Source: Variovorax sp. CF313
GTDB lineage: Bacteria; Pseudomonadota; Gammaproteobacteria; Burkholderiales; Burkholderiaceae_C
Direction: 5' to 3'
Assembly (NCBI RefSeq): GCF_000282635.1
Contig: NZ_AKIW01000053.1
Location: 1-64,000 of the forward strand
Length of the DNA: 64,000 nt
The notes beneath the pieces were generated by a model, which was given only the letters and a program-made list of their open reading frames with translations, was not told the origin of the DNA and made no database searches. A program made the translations under genes and the position numbers. This document shows positions 45,164 through 53,322 of the stretch, one piece after another (within the stretch, counting starts at the first letter, position 1; every line of letters begins with the position of its first letter).

Positions 45164-46242
45164 TGACCAAAGAGATACTTGCCCACCCCTGGTTCGGCAC
45201 ATGGATTGCCATCCTCGTCGCCATCCCGCTCGCTCTTCTGGTTCACCGCATCGGCGGCCTTGTCCTGAAGCGCATCACCCGCCCCGTACCCACGGTGCAC
45301 GCGATGGTGATCAACTGCAACGCGCCGGCACGGCTCGTGCTGCCGCTGGTGGCGCTGCTGCTCATCTTCCAGGCGGCGCCTGACGACCTTCGCTTCATCG
45401 GCAACGTTCGCCACCTCAACGGACTGCTGCTCATCGCCGCCGCCACCTGGCTCACGGTGAAGGCCATCAGCGGCTTCGCCGAAGGCGTGCTCGCCCAGAA
45501 CCCCTCCGACATCGACGACAATCTGCAGGCGCGCCGCGTGCTCACGCAGACACGCGTGCTGGCGCGCACCGCCATGACGGTGGTGCTGGTGGCCGGCGGC
45601 GCGATGATGCTCATGACCTTTCCGGGTGCGCGCCAGGTGGGCGCGAGCCTGCTGGCCTCGGCCGGCGTGATCGGCATCGTGGCCGGCCTCGCGGCCAAGC
45701 CGGTGTTCAGCAACCTCATTGCGGGCCTGCAGATCGCGCTGGCGCAGCCCATCCGCATCGACGACGTGCTCGTGGTCGAGGGCGAATGGGGCCGCGTCGA
45801 GGAGATCACGGGCACCTTCGTCGTCCTCAAGATCTGGGACGAGCGCCGGCTGATCCTGCCACTCACCTACTTCATCGAGAAGCCGTTCCAGAACTGGACG
45901 CGGCACTCGGCGCAGCTGCTGGGCGCCGTGTTCATCTACGTCGACTACGGCATGCCGCTCGCGCCGCTGCGCGCGGAGGTCGAGCGCATCGTGAAGGCCG
46001 CACCCGAATGGGACGGCCGCTTCTTCAACCTGCGAGTGACCGATGCGACCGAGCGCACCATGCAGATCCGCGTGCTGTGCACCGCGGCAACATCGGGCCT
46101 TGCGTTCGACCTGCGCTGCAGCGTGCGCGAAGGGCTGATCGACTTCATGCAGCGCGAGCACCCGCAGTTCCTGCCGAAGATGCGCATCGCGAGCGACGGC
46201 GACCAGGAATACGGACAACAGCAGCAACGAGCCGTGGCCTGA
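45163..46242 (+). CDS. Mechanosensitive ion channel, MscS family
   Basis: A 359-residue protein: four N-terminal helices, the MscS pore helix (VGASLLASAGVIGIVAGLAAKPVFSNLIAGLQIALAQPIRIDD), the beta domain (VEGEWGRVEEITGTFVVLKIWDERRLILPLTYF) and a C-terminal alpha/beta domain. Translationally coupled to the FUSC gene (TGATG). Likely releases solutes on hypo-osmotic shock. Confidence 0.9.
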   Translation: MTKEILAHPWFGTWIAILVAIPLALLVHRIGGLVLKRITRPVPTVHAMVINCNAPARLVLPLVALLLIFQAAPDDLRFIGNVRHLNGLLLIAAATWLTVKAISGFAEGVLAQNPSDIDDNLQARRVLTQTRVLARTAMTVVLVAGGAMMLMTFPGARQVGASLLASAGVIGIVAGLAAKPVFSNLIAGLQIALAQPIRIDDVLVVEGEWGRVEEITGTFVVLKIWDERRLILPLTYFIEKPFQNWTRHSAQLLGAVFIYVDYGMPLAPLRAEVERIVKAAPEWDGRFFNLRVTDATERTMQIRVLCTAATSGLAFDLRCSVREGLIDFMQREHPQFLPKMRIASDGDQEYGQQQQRAVA

Positions 46243-46324
46243 TACGGCGTTGAGGCGCTCGCCGATGAAGGCGGCGCCGCAGCGCACCGCCTGGCAAGCA
46301 ACCAGGTGCGCCACCGCGGCATCG

Positions 46325-46849
46325 TCAAGGCGACCGTGATGAAGGTGGCCTGATGCCGCCCGCCCCGCGGCGGCCCCGGTCCGCCTTGGGCAGCACGGCC
46401 ACTGCCACCATGCGCTCGGCCTGCGCCTGCAGGAGGTGCAGGATTTGGTCCAGGCGCGCCGCGTCTTCGCCGCTCAGGGCGCTTATCAGCTCGGCATTGA
46501 TCCTGGTGACCAGCGGAAAAAGCTCCGCGTACAGCGCGTGCCCCGCCTCGGTCAGGTCCAGCAGCACCTGCCGCCGGTCGCCCACGCGGGCCACGCGCGA
46601 GACCAGCTGTTTTTCGACCAGCGAACCGACGGCCTTGGAGGTGCGGGCGCGATCGAGCTGGGCATGCTCGGCCAGCTGGGAGGAGCCCAGTTCGCCGCGG
46701 CGCGCGAGCACCACGATCAGCCGCCATTCGCGCCGCGTGATGCCGAAGCGGCCCTCGCACAGCCGGATCACCATGCCACCCGCCACGCCGACCACCCGCG
46801 ACAGCCGGTACAGCAGCAGGTCGTCGAGCGAACGGTGCTGCGTGGTCAT
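46325..46849 (-). CDS. MarR-family transcriptional regulator
   Basis: A 174-residue regulator with the MarR winged helix (LTRREWRLIVVL-like ITRREWRLIVVLARRGELGSSQLAEHAQLDRARTSKAVGSLVEKQLVSRVARVGDRRQ) and dimerisation helices. Divergent from the Bug-Bug-sulfatase genes; palindromes in the 105-base gap are candidate operators. The arginine-rich C-terminal tail is unusual. Confidence 0.88.
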   Translation of the reverse strand: MTTQHRSLDDLLLYRLSRVVGVAGGMVIRLCEGRFGITRREWRLIVVLARRGELGSSQLAEHAQLDRARTSKAVGSLVEKQLVSRVARVGDRRQVLLDLTEAGHALYAELFPLVTRINAELISALSGEDAARLDQILHLLQAQAERMVAVAVLPKADRGRRGAGGIRPPSSRSP

Positions 46850-46871
46850 TGGGGGTTAGTCCGGGGGTTGG

Positions 46872-46907
46872 TTGATTAGATCAATCGACTGTAGCGTCTC
46901 TACAGTC
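46872..46907. promoter_or_regulatory. Palindromes in the MarR/Bug divergent region
   Basis: GACTGTAG-CGTCT-CTACAGTC (46887-46907) is a perfect repeat with eight-base arms; TTGAT-TAG-ATCAA (46872-46884) lies just beside it. They are the obvious binding sites for the MarR protein and cover the region where both promoters should be. Confidence 0.65.
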
Positions 46908-46954
46908 TTCGAGATCGAACTCCAACCCCGAGAAAACCCCGGAGACGCCGCCCC

Positions 46955-47953
46955 ATGCCCACGCCCCTTTCTTCGTTCGACCGCCGCCACGCACTCGCCG
47001 CCCTGGGCGGGTTTGCCCTTGCGCCGCTCGCCCTCGATGCGCGGGCCCAGGCCTTCAGGCCCGGCCAGCCCATCAAGGTGCTGATCGGCGTGCCCGCCGG
47101 CGGCACGCAGGACGTGCTGACCCGCGCCATCGCGCAGCAGGTGCGCGAGGCGCTGGGCCCGCTCATCGTCGACAACCGCGCGGGCGCGGCGGGCCGCATT
47201 GCGGCGGAAACCGTCAAGACGGCCGCCCCCGACGGCCACACGCTGCTGCTGGGAACGGCCAGCATGATGACCATGTACCCGAGCGCCTACCGCAGCCTCT
47301 CGTACGACCCGTTCAAGGATTTCGTGCCGATCATCAACGCGGCGCGCTTCGAGCTGGCGCTGACCGTGCACAAGGACGTGCCCGCCAACACGCTGGCCGA
47401 GTTCATCGCCTGGGCCAAGGCGCAGGGCGACAAGCTGAGCTTCGGCTCCTACGGCTCGGGCACGCCTTCGCACTTTCTAGGCGAGATGCTCAACCGCACC
47501 GCCGGGCTGAAGATGGTGCACGTGCCCTACCGCGGCTCCACGCCCGCGCGGCAGGACGTGATGGGCGGCACCATACCCGTGTACTTCGACACCGTCGGCG
47601 GCGCGCAGCAGATGATGCCCTCGGGCCGCGTGAAGGTGCTGGCCACCAGCGGCGAGAAGCGCTCGCCGCTCATGCCCAACCTGCCATGCTTCGTCGAAGC
47701 CGGCTACAAGGACGTGGTGGCCACCGCCTGGTTCGCCTACTACGCACCGCTCAAGACACCACAAGCCACCGTCGACAAGCTGCGCGCGGAATTCGCCCGC
47801 GCCGTCAACTCGCGCGAGGTGCGCCAACAGTTGCTGCAGAACGGCATGTACCCGGTCGGCGACGGCAGCGACGCCTTGCTGAAGACCATGCGCGAGGACA
47901 CCGCGCGCTGGGCGGGCATCATGAAAGCCGTGAATTTCCAGGCCAACGACTGA
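46955..47953 (+). CDS. Bug-type tripartite tricarboxylate transporter substrate-binding protein
   Basis: A 332-residue periplasmic receptor: Tat-like signal (FDRRHALAALGGFALAPLALDARA) and the Bug fold (IKVLIGVPAGGTQDVLTRAIAQQVREALG, VDNRAGAAGRIAAE, PYRGSTPARQDVMGGTIPVYFD). No TctAB-type permease lies nearby, as is usual for the many Bug proteins of these bacteria. Ligand unknown; with a sulfatase downstream a sulfated or desulfated organic acid is possible. Confidence 0.9.
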   Translation: MPTPLSSFDRRHALAALGGFALAPLALDARAQAFRPGQPIKVLIGVPAGGTQDVLTRAIAQQVREALGPLIVDNRAGAAGRIAAETVKTAAPDGHTLLLGTASMMTMYPSAYRSLSYDPFKDFVPIINAARFELALTVHKDVPANTLAEFIAWAKAQGDKLSFGSYGSGTPSHFLGEMLNRTAGLKMVHVPYRGSTPARQDVMGGTIPVYFDTVGGAQQMMPSGRVKVLATSGEKRSPLMPNLPCFVEAGYKDVVATAWFAYYAPLKTPQATVDKLRAEFARAVNSREVRQQLLQNGMYPVGDGSDALLKTMREDTARWAGIMKAVNFQAND

Positions 47954-47992
47954 ACAACCAAACGAACGACCGAAACGAGGAGGAACCCCGAT

Positions 47993-48985
47993 ATGCCGAA
48001 TACGACCCCCATCACCCGCCGCCTGGCCACGCTGCTTGCCGCAGCCGGCTTCATGGCATCCATCGCCGCCACGGCACCCGCGGCGAGCGCGCAGACGTTC
48101 GACACCCCGCTGCACATCGTCGTCGGCTACGCCCCCGGCGGCGCCACCGACCGCGTGGCGCGCATCGTGGGCGACAAGCTTTCCTCGCGCCTGGGCGTGC
48201 CCGTGGTGGTCGACAACAAGCCCGGTGCGGGCGGCCGCCTCGCGGCGCAGCAGGTGAAGACCACCCCGGCCAGCCAGAACGTGCTGATGCTCGCCAACCC
48301 CGCCGTGATGGTGGTGGCGCCGCTGGTCTTCAAGGACAACAACTACGACCCCGAGCGCGACTTCGTGCCCGTGTCTTACGTCAACGACTACAACTTCGCG
48401 CTGGCGGTGTCCCCCACCCTGCCCGTGCGCGAGCTCAACCATCTGCTCGCCTGGATGCGCGCCAACCCCAACCAGGCCAACGTCGGCGTGCCGGCCACCG
48501 GCAGCCTGCCGCACTTCTTCGGCCTCATGGTGGGCGAGAAGGCCAAGGTGCAGACCCAGGTGATCGGCTACCGCGGCTCCGCGCCGCTGCTGAATGACCT
48601 GATCGGCGGGCAGGTGCCCATTGCCGTCGACACCGAAGACGTGGTCGTGCCGCAGCACACCGCCGGCAAGGTCCGCATCCTCGCCATTTCGGGCACCAAG
48701 CGCTCGCCCTTCGTGCCCGACGTGCCCACCTTCAAGGAAGCGGGCCTCGACCTTGCCGCCACCGGCTGGAACACCTTCTTCGCACCGGCCACCATGCCGA
48801 AGGAAAAGGTCGAACGCCTCGCCACCGTGATCCGCGAAGTCATGCAGGACCCGGACACGCAACGCAAGTTCAAGGACTCGGGCATGACGCCCGTGGTGAG
48901 CACCCAGGCGCAGACCGCCGCGATGCTCAAGGCCTACCGCACCCAGTGGGCGCCCGTGGTGCAGAAGTCGGGCTACCAGCCCTGA
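47993..48985 (+). CDS. Bug-type tripartite tricarboxylate transporter substrate-binding protein
   Basis: A second, clearly different Bug receptor of 330 residues with a signal (ITRRLATLLAAAGFMASIAATAPAASA) and motifs IVVGYAPGGATDRVARIVGDKL, VDNKPGAGGRLAAQ and GYRGSAPLLNDLIGGQVPIAVD. GAGGAGGAACC gives a good ribosome-binding site. Forms a three-gene run with the first Bug and the sulfatase. Confidence 0.9.
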   Translation: MPNTTPITRRLATLLAAAGFMASIAATAPAASAQTFDTPLHIVVGYAPGGATDRVARIVGDKLSSRLGVPVVVDNKPGAGGRLAAQQVKTTPASQNVLMLANPAVMVVAPLVFKDNNYDPERDFVPVSYVNDYNFALAVSPTLPVRELNHLLAWMRANPNQANVGVPATGSLPHFFGLMVGEKAKVQTQVIGYRGSAPLLNDLIGGQVPIAVDTEDVVVPQHTAGKVRILAISGTKRSPFVPDVPTFKEAGLDLAATGWNTFFAPATMPKEKVERLATVIREVMQDPDTQRKFKDSGMTPVVSTQAQTAAMLKAYRTQWAPVVQKSGYQP

Positions 48986-49038
48986 CCACCGACAAGCAGA
49001 AGCAAAGAACCAAGCAAGCGAGAGAGCCCCAGAGAGAC

Positions 49039-50355
49039 ATGGCAAGACCCAACATCATCTTCATCGTGGCCGACGACCTCGGCTATGCCGATCTCGGCTG
49101 CTACGGCGGCCGCGACGCCGTGTTCGGCCCCGTGTCGCCCGTGCTCGACGGGCTGGCCGCCAACGGCCTGAAGCTCACGCAGGGCTACGCCAACTCGCCC
49201 GTGTGCTCGCCTACCCGCTTCGGCATGATCACCGGGCGCTACCAGTACCGCCTGCGCGGCGCCGCCGAAGAGCCCATCAACAGCAGGAGCCGCGGCAGCG
49301 CCACGCTTGGCCTGCCGACCGACCATCCCACGCTGCCTTCATTGCTGAAGGCCAGCGGCTACAGCACGGCGCTCATCGGCAAATGGCACCTGGGTTACCC
49401 GCCCAGCTTCGGGCCGCTGCGCTCGGGATACGACGAATTCTTCGGTCCGATGTCGGGCGGGGTCGACTACTTCACCCACTGCGACTCCACCGGACGGCAC
49501 GACCTGTGGTCCGGCGAGGAAGACAAGGTCGAGGAGGGCTACCTCACCGACATCCTCTCGAAGCGCGCAGTCGAGTACGTGGAGCGCATGGCGAAACAGG
49601 AAGCGCCCTTTTTCCTGAGCCTGCACTACACCGCCCCGCACTGGCCATGGGAAACGCGCGACGACGCGGCCAAGGCACCCGCCGTGAAGGACAACCTGTT
49701 CGACCTGGCCGGCGGCAACATCCACGTGTACCGCCGCATGATCCATCACATGGACGAAGGCATCGGCTGGATCATGGCCGCGCTGCAAAAGCACGGCATG
49801 GCCGACAACACGCTGGTGGTGTTCACCAGCGACAACGGCGGCGAGCGCTTCTCGGACAACTGGCCGCTGGTGGGCGGCAAGATGGATCTGACCGAAGGCG
49901 GCATCCGCGTGCCATGGATCGCGCACTGGCCTGCGGTGATTGGCAAGGGCGGCGAGAGCACGCAGCTGTGCATGACCATGGACTGGTCGGCCACCATGCT
50001 CGACGCGGCCGGCGTGGCGGCGCATGCGGACTATCCGCTGGATGGCGTCTCGCTGATGCCCGTGCTGAAGGATGCGAAGCAAAGCTTCCGCAGGCCGCTG
50101 CACTGGCGCATGAACCACCGCGGGCAGGAAGCCATGCGCGATGGGGACTGGAAGTACCTGAAGGTGGACGGGAACGAGTACCTGTTCAACATTCCCGGGG
50201 ATGAGCGCGAGCGGGCGAATCTGGCGAAGAAGGAGCCGGAAAGGCTGGCTGCGATGCGGGCGGATTGGCAGGCTTGGAATGCGACGATGCCGGCGATTCC
50301 GGAGGATGCGACTGTGAGCCTGGGGTATTCGATCAAGGACATGCCGCAGAGGTGA
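49039..50355 (+). CDS. Sulfatase (arylsulfatase-type, formylglycine-dependent)
   Basis: A 438-residue alkaline phosphatase-superfamily hydrolase. The N-terminal NIIFIVADDLGYADLGCYGG provides metal-binding aspartates. CSPTRFGMITGR is the signature C-x-P-x-R in which Cys becomes formylglycine; the cognate maturase is not in this window. GKWHLG and FTSDNGGERF complete the active site. There is no signal peptide, so it is probably cytoplasmic. AGAGAGA precedes the ATG. Confidence 0.9.
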   Translation: MARPNIIFIVADDLGYADLGCYGGRDAVFGPVSPVLDGLAANGLKLTQGYANSPVCSPTRFGMITGRYQYRLRGAAEEPINSRSRGSATLGLPTDHPTLPSLLKASGYSTALIGKWHLGYPPSFGPLRSGYDEFFGPMSGGVDYFTHCDSTGRHDLWSGEEDKVEEGYLTDILSKRAVEYVERMAKQEAPFFLSLHYTAPHWPWETRDDAAKAPAVKDNLFDLAGGNIHVYRRMIHHMDEGIGWIMAALQKHGMADNTLVVFTSDNGGERFSDNWPLVGGKMDLTEGGIRVPWIAHWPAVIGKGGESTQLCMTMDWSATMLDAAGVAAHADYPLDGVSLMPVLKDAKQSFRRPLHWRMNHRGQEAMRDGDWKYLKVDGNEYLFNIPGDERERANLAKKEPERLAAMRADWQAWNATMPAIPEDATVSLGYSIKDMPQR

Positions 50356-50661
50356 TGAACGGCGGGAAGGACCGCTGCCGTGGGAAACGCGCGCATGCGA
50401 ATTCCTGCGCCACAGGGATCACTGGCTTGAATCGGCAAATGTGATGGGGCTGTCTTTTCCGGAACTGCGGTGAGCGGGTGGTGCGGCCGCTCGCCGTCGG
50501 TGAATGACTGTTCGAGCTGCGCGGACCATCCGTGGTGCACTCCTAAAGTCTGGTTGTGGCCGACGCTCGAATCCATCATCCAACGCCGGGCATCGCGCTG
50601 GGCGATCTCCGCGACCCAGTCCATTTCCGATCGCTACCCAGCGCGGCATGGCAGGCCGGAT
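50356..50661. other. Gene-free region between the sulfatase and arr
   Basis: About 306 bases after the sulfatase stop. Short open frames exist on both strands but none has a family I recognise, a good start or consistent codon use. It may hold remnants of a decayed gene at the edge of the accessory segment. Confidence 0.4.
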
Positions 50662-51057
50662 TCAGTTAATGATCTCCCCCATGCCCACGCGTACGCGCTC
50701 CCTGAGCTGCAGGATGTACTCCGCGTCAAAGAGCTCCCAGGTCGCCAGTTCGCCCACGATCCGAAGCGGCTCCCGGCTGCGGTACGAGCGTGTGGGATTG
50801 CCCGGAAACTTCTTGTCGGTGACGTTGGGGTCATCCTCGAAGGCACCCGTGGGTTCGACGATGTAGACGCGGCGACGGCCCTCGCCCTTCGCCATTTCGG
50901 CGGCCAGCCCGGCGCCCTTTGGCCAGGCGGTGAAGTAGATGTGGTTCATGACGACGCGGCCGTCGTAGTTCGAGCGGAAGCCTGCGGTGAGCAGGTCGCC
51001 CACCTGGAGGTCCGCCCGCGTACCGTGGAAGTAAGGGCCGGCGCCGAAGACAGCCAT
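50662..51057 (-). CDS. arr: NAD+-rifampin ADP-ribosyltransferase
   Basis: A 131-residue Arr protein, which inactivates rifamycins by ADP-ribosylation. The catalytic positions known for Mycobacterium smegmatis Arr (His19, Tyr49, Asp84) correspond, at a constant offset of eight, to His11 (YFHGT), Tyr41 (HIYF) and Asp76 (FEDDP). The signature IVEPTGAFEDDPNVTDKKFPGNPTRSYRS with EPLRIVGE is complete. ATG at 51057 with AGAGGAG upstream. It could be a chromosomal housekeeping ADP-ribosyltransferase used incidentally on rifampin. Confidence 0.92.
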   Translation of the reverse strand: MAVFGAGPYFHGTRADLQVGDLLTAGFRSNYDGRVVMNHIYFTAWPKGAGLAAEMAKGEGRRRVYIVEPTGAFEDDPNVTDKKFPGNPTRSYRSREPLRIVGELATWELFDAEYILQLRERVRVGMGEIIN

Positions 51058-51266
51058 CGCGGGTCGCTCCTCTGCAGAACAGAAAGCCGCGGAGTCTACT
51101 CGGGTCGATTTCCACGCGAGCACCCGCCCCCGCCCTCTGTACCAGGCCGGTTTCGCTTTCGGCTTGCGCGCACTGCGACCCGAGGCGCGGGTTCTGTGCG
51201 CCGGCACCTTGGGCGAGGCATTGGCAGTCGCCGACGCGCAGCAGACAGTCGGGCTCCCGGCTCGAA

Positions 51267-51689
51267 CTATCGGCCCAGCGAAATGAGGCTCCACACGATG
51301 GCCACGAGCTGGGCGATGTTGATCAGGATCGCAATGACGTGGGTTCGGCGAAATCCCGGAATGGCGTCCATGTAGTTCGCCTGGATCTGCGCCCCGAGCG
51401 AGTCCATCCTGGGGATGATCTTCCTGCGCAGGGCGACGGCGATCAGCGCCAACACCACGGCACCCGCGGCGAGCCCCGCGCGCCCTGCGAGTGCAAAGCT
51501 GATGGCTGTTGCAGTCGCGGTAATGAACGCGGCGTTGTAGTAGATGTTGAAGAAGCCGCGCACAAAGCGGGCGTCGAGCGGTGTGTCGTGCTGCAGGACC
51601 AGAAGCGGGATCGAACCCATGATGAAGTAGGCCGTCGTGACGAGGAGCGCGACCGTAAAGCCCAGGGCGGCGAACATTGCAACAGGCAT
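51267..51689 (-). CDS. Small four-helix membrane protein of unknown function
   Basis: A 140-residue protein with about four helices (FAALGFTVALLVTTAYFIMGS, FITATATAISFALAG, AAGAVVLALIAVAL, VIAILINIAQLVAIVWSLI). I do not recognise the family. A strong GGAGGAAT Shine-Dalgarno sequence supports the start. It lies between arr and the DUF3883 gene on the same strand. Confidence 0.75.
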   Translation of the reverse strand: MPVAMFAALGFTVALLVTTAYFIMGSIPLLVLQHDTPLDARFVRGFFNIYYNAAFITATATAISFALAGRAGLAAGAVVLALIAVALRRKIIPRMDSLGAQIQANYMDAIPGFRRTHVIAILINIAQLVAIVWSLISLGR

Positions 51690-51740
51690 CTGGATTCCTC
51701 CATGCGGTGGGCCTGAGATGCGCCGGCCCCGGCGCGCTGC

Positions 51741-52667
51741 TTACGACGGGTCGTGGCCCGGGGCCGAGTTGATCTCGGTGGGCTTGTAGATCTTGTGCTG
51801 CGCGGTCGGGCTGCCCGCGTCGGTCACCACCAGTAGACGCCAGAGCGGTTCGCGCACGGAGCATGCGCTTTCTTCTTCGCTGAGCTTGAAGCTCGGCACG
51901 CCCGGCGCGGTGCCCTTGACCACGACGCGCAGCAGCGTCTGGCCCTTGGCGTTCGACACTTCGAGGTCGTAGCCGATGTTCTTGTCGGCGAGGTTCTCGG
52001 CCTTGTAGCCGTAGCCGGTGAAATGCTTGATGACGTACGCGATGGCGGCGGCCCGCACTTCTTCGGGCGACGCCTTGCTTGCGGCGCCATCGGCTGCACC
52101 GGCGGCTGCGGCCAGCTGCTGCGGCACGTTGCTGCGCGCCCTGGCGGTTTGCACTTCGGCCTCGGTCGGCACCCAGCCGCGCGGGCCGCGAACCAGCACA
52201 GCCAGCTTCTGCTCGGGCTCCCAGCTGGCGACGTGCCATTCGTCGTCGTCGCGCACGCGGGTGGACACCTTGGCGTCCTTGTTGCTTTCCACTTCGACGA
52301 TGGCGAGGCGGTTGGTCTGCACCACGGCACGGAAGCCCTGGCCGGCGTCGAAGGTGCGCTTGAGCAAGGCCAGGCGGTCTTTGCCGCGCTGGACTTGTTG
52401 CGCGTTGCGCTCGCCGCCGCCCGCGCGGTGGTGGATGTCGAGCGACTCCAGGCAGAACCAGCGCCCGCCGGCCCCCACGTTCACCCATTCGGCCCAGATG
52501 GTGGCGATGACGTTGTCGCCGGTTGCGAGCCAGGCGTGGTCGAACGGCTTTTCGCGCGCGTCGAACACGCCCATCTTGGCAACGATTTCGACCGGCGTGA
52601 GCCGTGGTCCGGACAGTCGCTTTTCATTGATGACTGCGAGTACCTGGGGGTCGACTTCGTTTTCCAT
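51741..52667 (-). CDS. DUF3883-domain protein
   Basis: A 308-residue protein. The C-terminal third (about 205-295, AIAYVIKHFTGYGYKAENLADKNIGYDLEVSNAKGQTLLRVVVKG) resembles DUF3883, a PD-(D/E)xK nuclease-like fold found in restriction and defence-associated proteins. The first acidic residue is present (GYDLEV) but the ExK pair usually written IEVKG reads VVVKG, so catalysis is doubtful. The N-terminal part is unrecognised and has no membrane or zinc motif. The gene has a clear ATG start. Confidence 0.7.
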   Translation of the reverse strand: MENEVDPQVLAVINEKRLSGPRLTPVEIVAKMGVFDAREKPFDHAWLATGDNVIATIWAEWVNVGAGGRWFCLESLDIHHRAGGGERNAQQVQRGKDRLALLKRTFDAGQGFRAVVQTNRLAIVEVESNKDAKVSTRVRDDDEWHVASWEPEQKLAVLVRGPRGWVPTEAEVQTARARSNVPQQLAAAAGAADGAASKASPEEVRAAAIAYVIKHFTGYGYKAENLADKNIGYDLEVSNAKGQTLLRVVVKGTAPGVPSFKLSEEESACSVREPLWRLLVVTDAGSPTAQHKIYKPTEINSAPGHDPS

Positions 52668-52761
52668 TCGGCGGGCTTCTGGGAGTTTTTAGGGGCTGGC
52701 AGTATGCCGCATCGGTTGCGGGGGCCGCCAGGCGCATGCGATCGTATGGCACGATCAAAGG

Positions 52762-53322
52762 ATGCATGAGCCGTCACGCCGCATACCGTATCGCACCTGG
52801 CCGGGCGCGCTGGCGGTGCTCCTCGCCATTGCCGCCTATGTGGGCGGTCTCACCTTCTGGAACCGTCACACGCCGGGCAACCGGCCGTTGCCCGTGGGAC
52901 AGACGGTGGACGCCGGCCAGGCCAGGTTCGTCCCCGCCGAGGGATGGGAGATGGACGTTTCCCGCTCGAAGGCAGGCCAGTCGCTGATGCTTTTCAAGGG
53001 CAGCCACAAGTTCCTGGTAACGACGCAGCCCTGGGCCGGCGGGCCGGATGGCTCGCTGGTGCGGCAGCAGCGGCTGATGGAGCGCGGCCAGCGCCTGCGC
53101 ATCGATGGCGACGTGTCCGACTTCGTCACGTCGTGGGGGCTGCAGGGCAAGACCTTCGCCTACTACGGCTCCAAGCTGGCGGGCCGGTTCTGGCAGGTGG
53201 TCGACCTGCAGCGCAAATCGCTCGTGCAGATCGACTTCTACGGCGCCAACGAAGGCATGGACGACGCGCTGACCGAAGCCCGCGGCATGCTGGACTCGAT
53301 GGACCTGGAGGCCGCGCAGTGA
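52762..53322 (+). CDS. Membrane-anchored protein of unknown function upstream of a PrsW-like protease
   Basis: A 186-residue protein with one N-terminal anchor (WPGALAVLLAIAAYVGGLTFW) and a soluble, presumably periplasmic part of about 140 residues. No family recognised. Its last codons overlap the GTG start of the protease gene (GTGA), so the two are coupled; a substrate or partner relation is possible. Confidence 0.7.
   Translation: MHEPSRRIPYRTWPGALAVLLAIAAYVGGLTFWNRHTPGNRPLPVGQTVDAGQARFVPAEGWEMDVSRSKAGQSLMLFKGSHKFLVTTQPWAGGPDGSLVRQQRLMERGQRLRIDGDVSDFVTSWGLQGKTFAYYGSKLAGRFWQVVDLQRKSLVQIDFYGANEGMDDALTEARGMLDSMDLEAAQ

Noticed and set aside
42617-45202. Long minus-strand frame opposite the FUSC gene
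   Set aside because: Antisense shadow rich in Arg, His and Gly with no domain; the plus strand has clear FUSC motifs.
50031-50624. Minus-strand frame after the sulfatase (start MDWVAEIAQRDARRWM)
   Set aside because: It overlaps the sulfatase C-terminus on the other strand and shows no recognisable family; possibly remnant, not called.
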